DNA of 64,000 nucleotides. It comes from Deltaproteobacteria bacterium. GTDB taxonomy: Bacteria > Desulfobacterota > Deferrimicrobia > Deferrimicrobiales > Deferrimicrobiaceae. The translations under genes and the position numbers were made by a program. Below the pieces are notes generated by a model. The model searched no databases. It was not told where the DNA came from and worked only from the letters and a program-made list of their open reading frames with translations. The stretch spans positions 62,001-126,000 of the forward strand of contig JACRCO010000037.1 of assembly GCA_016218975.1 (NCBI GenBank), read 5' to 3'. Shown here piece by piece: positions 60,760 through 64,000 of this stretch (the first letter of the stretch is position 1; every line of letters starts with the position of its first letter).

Positions 60760-61439
60760 CGGATCGACTCCACCTGGGGAGCGATCTCTTCCGATTTATC
60801 CAGCCGGTTTTTCAATTCCTCCATCTGTTTTTCCAGCGCCATGACCTGTTCGGTAAGGCACTTGATGGCCTTTCCTTCGGGGTCCGGCGTTCCCGCGACT
60901 CCCGTAGGATCGCTGTAGACGTTCCCCTCCCGGTACACGATCCTGCCCGGGATACCGACAACCGTCGAATTGGGGGGGACTTCCCGGTTTACCACGGAAC
61001 CCGAACCGATCTTGGAGTTTTCCCCGATCCGTATGGCGCCAAGGATGGCGGCTCCCGCCCCGATTATTACGTTGTCTTCGAGCGTCGGGTGCCTTTTCCC
61101 CTTGTTCCAGCTCGTGCCGCCGAGGGTCACGCCGTGATACATGGTCACGTTCCTTCCGATCTCGGCCGTTTCACCGATCACCACGCCCATCCCGTGGTCG
61201 ATGAAGAACCCTTCTCCGATCGTCGCGCCCGGGTGGATCTCGATCCCGGTCAGGCATCTCGATATATGCGATACGAATCGGGCCAGCAGGCGGAAGTTGT
61301 GCGTCCACAGCCAGTGCCCGACGTGATGGAAACGCATGGCGTGGAAACCGGGATAACACAGGAAGATCTCCAGGACGCTCTGCGCCGCCGGGTCGCGTTC
61401 GAAGATCACCTTGATGTCATTGCGTATCCCCTCGAACAT
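60756..61439 (-). CDS. cysE: Serine O-acetyltransferase
   Basis: A 227-residue hexapeptide-repeat acetyltransferase making O-acetylserine for cysteine synthesis. Catalytic His residues lie in [14 protein letters not shown] and [11 protein letters not shown]. It is the short (EpsC-type) form lacking the long N-terminal domain of E. coli CysE, and has a C-terminal coiled-coil tail (about 195-220). A GGGGAGGG site precedes the ATG. It heads the sulfur-supply run cysE-rrf2-nifS-mnmA. Confidence 0.95.
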   Translation of the reverse strand: MFEGIRNDIKVIFERDPAAQSVLEIFLCYPGFHAMRFHHVGHWLWTHNFRLLARFVSHISRCLTGIEIHPGATIGEGFFIDHGMGVVIGETAEIGRNVTMYHGVTLGGTSWNKGKRHPTLEDNVIIGAGAAILGAIRIGENSKIGSGSVVNREVPPNSTVVGIPGRIVYREGNVYSDPTGVAGTPDPEGKAIKCLTEQVMALEKQMEELKNRLDKSEEIAPQVESIR

Positions 61440-61506
61440 ATCCCCTCCCTTCAGCCGGCGGTTGAAACTCTCCTGCCATGCTGCGGCCGCTCGGCGATAA
61501 AAATGC

Positions 61507-61525
61507 GATCTGAAATTTTCGGATC
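61507..61525. promoter_or_regulatory. Inverted repeat upstream of cysE
   Basis: GATCTGAAA and TTTCGGATC form a 9-bp inverted repeat with a one-base centre and one G-T mismatch, in the 181-bp gap between comEA-like and cysE. On the plus strand it is followed by CTTTTT, but no plus-strand gene ends here. It is more likely an operator for the minus-strand cysE promoter. No convincing -35/-10 pair was found in this gap. Confidence 0.35.
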
Positions 61526-61620
61526 ATCTTTTTATTTGCCTCTCCTGTTATGCTGCCGGCGCTCAATGATTATGATGCGACGGCCAGCATCAACGGAGAG
61601 GATTTAGCTGACCAATTATG

Positions 61621-62070
61621 TCAATTATTGGGGAAACGCGCAAGAAATGGAAGGATTTTTTTCAGGCGTTTCTCCTTTATCCCCCTGGCCAGCAACAGGT
61701 CTTCCGGCTTACGAAACCCCCCGATCGAATTCCTTGTCTCCACCACGGCCCTCGCGACGCTTTCGGAAATTCCCGGCAGGTCCGATATTTCGCGCACATC
61801 CGCCCTGTTGATGTCTATTTTTCGACCGAGCAGCAGTCTCTGCCTTGCAGTCGGCTTTCCCGGCATGCCGTAAACGGCGCAATCGGCCGCCGGATTCGAC
61901 ATGGGCGTTGCCGTGCGGTTTCCGACGGTTTCCCATGGAACCGGTTTCAACGATGGATTTCCGGAAAGAAAATGGCGCCCGAAGGCGCCGATATTCCAGA
62001 CAAGAAGAATCAGGGATACGAGAAGGCAGGCCCGCTTTCCGTCAGTCTCCTTCCCCTTTGAGTTTTCCAC
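61621..62070 (-). CDS. ComEA-like helix-hairpin-helix protein
   Basis: A 149-residue protein with GTG start after a GGAGGT site. One membrane helix lies at about residues 13-30, a variable linker follows, and the C-terminal helix-hairpin-helix pair is ComEA-like ([28 protein letters not shown], then [14 protein letters not shown]). Such proteins bind DNA outside the inner membrane during natural transformation. The gene overlaps the end of cimA by 29 bp. Confidence 0.82.
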   Translation of the reverse strand: MENSKGKETDGKRACLLVSLILLVWNIGAFGRHFLSGNPSLKPVPWETVGNRTATPMSNPAADCAVYGMPGKPTARQRLLLGRKIDINRADVREISDLPGISESVARAVVETRNSIGGFRKPEDLLLARGIKEKRLKKILPFLARFPNN

Positions 62071-63631
62071 GCCGCGACCTCCAGAGCTTGTACCGGATGC
62101 TGTCCACCAGCGCCTGCCACGAGGCCTCGATGATGTTGTGCGAAACCCCCACCGTGCCCCACACCGCATCCTTGTCTCCGGATTGAATCAAAACCCGTAC
62201 CGAGGAACCGGTCCCGCCGGCGTTTATAACCCGGACTTTGTAATCGAGCAGTTTCATCTCGGAAAGCTCCGGGTAGAACTTTTCCAGCGCCTTGCGTAGC
62301 GCGTTGTCCATCGCGTTCACGGGGCCGTTCCCCATCGCCGCTGTGTGCTCCACCCTTCCGTCCACATCTACCATGATGGTGGCTTCGGCTATGGGGTGCT
62401 GCTTCTCCGAACGCTTCTCGTCTATTACGCGGAAGCCCTTCAATTCGAAGAACTGCTCATGCTGCCCCATGGCTTTCAGGACCAGCAGTTCGAACGAAGC
62501 CTCGGCGCCCTCGAACTGGTATCCCTTGTGCTCCAGTTCCTTGATCTGCTCGAGGACCTGCTCCGCCGCGGGATCCCCCGCCTTGAATCTCAATCCCTTT
62601 TCCTGGACTTTCGAGAGGATGTTGCTTCTTCCCGAAAGGTCGGAAATGAGGACGCGGCGCCGGTTTCCCACGACCTCGGGCTCTATGTGCTCATACGTAC
62701 CGGGGTGCCGCCGTATCGCGGACACGTGCATGCCGCCCTTGTGAGCAAAGGCTGCGTTCCCCGTGAAAGGCTGGTGGAGGCGCGCGCCGACGTTGGCGAT
62801 TTCCGCGATGTAGCGCGAAAGCGCGGTCAGTTTCTTTAACTGCCCTTCCGGCAACGCCTCTTTCCCCATCTTCAATTGCAGGCACGGGATTATCGAGCAA
62901 AGATTCGCATTTCCGCACCGCTCCCCGTAGCCGTTGATCGTTCCCTGGACCTGGTTTGCGCCCCCTTCGACTGCGGCGAGCGTCGTGGCAACGGCCATCT
63001 CCGAGTCGTTATGGGTATGGATTCCGAGCGGAACGTGGGTCGTTTTCCGGACTTCGCGTACTATCCTCCCGACGTCCGAGGGGAGCGACCCGCCGTTCGT
63101 GTCGCACAGGACGATCCAGTCCGCCCCGCCGTCTTCCGCGGCGGCGATGGCCTTGAGCGCGTATTTCTGATTTCGCTGGTACCCGTCGAAGAAGTGCTCG
63201 GCGTCGAAGAAGACCTGCTCCGCGTGTTTCTTCAGGAACTCGACGGTCTCCCTGACGGCCTTGAGGTTTTCATCGAGGGTCGTGCGAAGCGCCTCGGTGA
63301 CGTGGAAGTCCCACGATTTTCCGACGACGGTTATGACAGGCGTCTCGGCGGCGACGAGGGCCTTCATGTTGGAGTCTTCCTCCGCTCTCTTCCCGACCCG
63401 CCGCGTCATGCCGAACGCGCAGAGCTTCGCGTTCTTCAGCGGGAGCCGCTTGGCGTACTCGAAGAACTCCTTGTCCTTCGGGTTGGAGCCGGGGTACCCT
63501 CCCTCGATGAAATCGATGCCGAAGTCGTCCAGCTTCTCCGTGATCGCAATCTTGTCGATCACGGACAGGGAGATTTCCTCCGACTGCGTCCCATCCCGAA
63601 GCGTCGTGTCGTACAGGTAGATCTTCTTCAT
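62042..63631 (-). CDS. cimA: (R)-citramalate synthase
   Basis: A 529-residue enzyme of the isopropylmalate synthase family that condenses pyruvate and acetyl-CoA into citramalate, a threonine-independent route to isoleucine. [16 protein letters not shown] at the start, [13 protein letters not shown] (metal-binding His pair) near residue 200, and [12 protein letters not shown] are family motifs. The C-terminal regulatory LeuA dimer domain is complete. The GTQSEE wording matches citramalate rather than isopropylmalate synthases. The gap to lysC is 50 bp. Confidence 0.93.
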   Translation of the reverse strand: MKKIYLYDTTLRDGTQSEEISLSVIDKIAITEKLDDFGIDFIEGGYPGSNPKDKEFFEYAKRLPLKNAKLCAFGMTRRVGKRAEEDSNMKALVAAETPVITVVGKSWDFHVTEALRTTLDENLKAVRETVEFLKKHAEQVFFDAEHFFDGYQRNQKYALKAIAAAEDGGADWIVLCDTNGGSLPSDVGRIVREVRKTTHVPLGIHTHNDSEMAVATTLAAVEGGANQVQGTINGYGERCGNANLCSIIPCLQLKMGKEALPEGQLKKLTALSRYIAEIANVGARLHQPFTGNAAFAHKGGMHVSAIRRHPGTYEHIEPEVVGNRRRVLISDLSGRSNILSKVQEKGLRFKAGDPAAEQVLEQIKELEHKGYQFEGAEASFELLVLKAMGQHEQFFELKGFRVIDEKRSEKQHPIAEATIMVDVDGRVEHTAAMGNGPVNAMDNALRKALEKFYPELSEMKLLDYKVRVINAGGTGSSVRVLIQSGDKDAVWGTVGVSHNIIEASWQALVDSIRYKLWRSRRGKLKGEGD

Positions 63632-63681
63632 CGCGCCTGCCCGCTTTCCCTTCCGAGTCTCGTTATACCGACTGCGCCGGC

Positions 63682-64000
63682 TTACGCTTCAACCGGCTTC
63701 CCGAGGTCGAACGCCTTGTGCAACACCCGAACCGCAAGTTCGGTGTACTTCTCCTCGATCAGGCAGGAGATCTTTATCTCCGAAGTGGTGATGCCGAGGA
63801 TATTGATCCCTTCGGCGGCAAGCGTGTCGAAGACTTTTGTGGCCACCCCGGAATGTGACCGCATGGCCATTCCGACGATGGAAACCTTTGCGATCTTGTC
63901 GTCGCCCACGACCTTCTCCGCCTTGACTTCTTTCGCCGTCTTCTCGGTGATAAGCATCGCCTTCTTGTAGTCGGAGCGCCCGACGGTGAATGTGAGGTCC
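63682..64000 (-). CDS. lysC: Aspartate kinase, C-terminal regulatory part (partial)
   Basis: The last 105 codons or so of an aspartate kinase; the 5' part lies beyond the window end. The visible part is the second ACT domain: [13 protein letters not shown], then [23 protein letters not shown] and [17 protein letters not shown]. It phosphorylates aspartate at the head of lysine, threonine and methionine synthesis and is feedback-regulated through these ACT domains. It lies directly upstream of cimA on the same strand. Confidence 0.92.
   Translation of the reverse strand, partial: DLTFTVGRSDYKKAMLITEKTAKEVKAEKVVGDDKIAKVSIVGMAMRSHSGVATKVFDTLAAEGINILGITTSEIKISCLIEEKYTELAVRVLHKAFDLGKPVEA

Noticed and set aside
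61507-61540. Hairpin followed by T-run considered as an intrinsic terminator
   Set aside because: The T-run is on the plus strand, where no gene ends. The stem is AT-rich with a mismatch, so an operator near cysE is more likely.

Overview
The window is a GC-rich bacterial chromosome segment with almost no non-coding space, three tRNA genes, no rRNA, no insertion sequence and no CRISPR array. Several features point to a deltaproteobacterial (Desulfobacterota / Desulfuromonadota-like) anaerobe. These are the gene order thrS-infC-rpmI-rplT-pheS-pheT-ihfA-merR, a citramalate synthase next to aspartate kinase, a cysE-rrf2-nifS-mnmA run, an 11-haem c-type cytochrome with periplasmic thioredoxins, and several acyl-CoA dehydrogenases beside a ferredoxin-linked 2-oxoacid oxidoreductase. 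The taxonomic placement is inference from content only.

Region 1 (1-15618, plus strand) is a catabolic acyl-CoA island. It starts with the end of a 2-oxoacid:ferredoxin oxidoreductase and an XRE-cupin regulator. A MerR regulator follows, with its own sigma70-like promoter. A complete short-chain beta-oxidation set comes next: thiolase, 3-hydroxyacyl-CoA dehydrogenase, crotonase and two acyl-CoA dehydrogenases. Then comes a self-contained adenosylcobalamin mutase module of adenosyltransferase, mutase large subunit, B12-binding small subunit and MeaB G-protein. A thiolase/OB-fold pair and a third acyl-CoA dehydrogenase are interleaved with it, and a two-subunit glutaconate-type CoA-transferase closes the run. 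By homology the mutase would be called methylmalonyl-CoA mutase, but its two specificity positions are Phe89 and Gln207, the isobutyryl-CoA mutase pattern, rather than Tyr and Arg. I read the island as a pathway for a branched short-chain acid (isobutyrate-type, possibly valine-derived) that is isomerised and then beta-oxidised. This is the main finding.

Region 2 (15619-23119, plus strand) begins with miaB, apparently transcribed as a leaderless mRNA. It continues with a bifunctional-nuclease-like protein, a degenerate GGDEF protein, a degenerate receiver protein, a PHP phosphoesterase, a membrane-anchored TPR protein and a GH57 glycosidase. Region 3 (23120-27682, minus strand) holds an outer-membrane barrel protein, a methyltransferase, a dGTPase-like HD protein and a GAF-GGDEF cyclase carrying a Cys/Trp-rich insert. 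Region 4 (27796-31671) is an electron-transfer/secretion cluster: a HAMP-like membrane protein, the 11-haem cytochrome, two TlpA-type thioredoxins and a convergent membrane protein with an HEXXH motif.

Region 5 (31814-64000) opens with one tiny plus-strand HTH gene whose 3' end overlaps tRNA-Arg. All remaining genes are on the minus strand and mostly housekeeping. In transcription order they are lysC (partial), cimA, comEA-like, cysE, rrf2, nifS, mnmA, mtaB, rnc, era, der, yihY, ppx, guaB, guaA, dnaE, hflX, pgsA and a DUF512 radical SAM gene. They are followed by tRNA-Val, thrS, infC, rpmI, rplT, pheS, pheT, ihfA, merR and a cupin gene, then by tRNA-Pro, surE, pcm, an M23 lipoprotein gene, apt and tRNA-Arg. 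Many neighbours overlap by 4 bp (ATGA or GTGA), indicating extensive translational coupling. No gene-free stretch exceeds about 250 bp.
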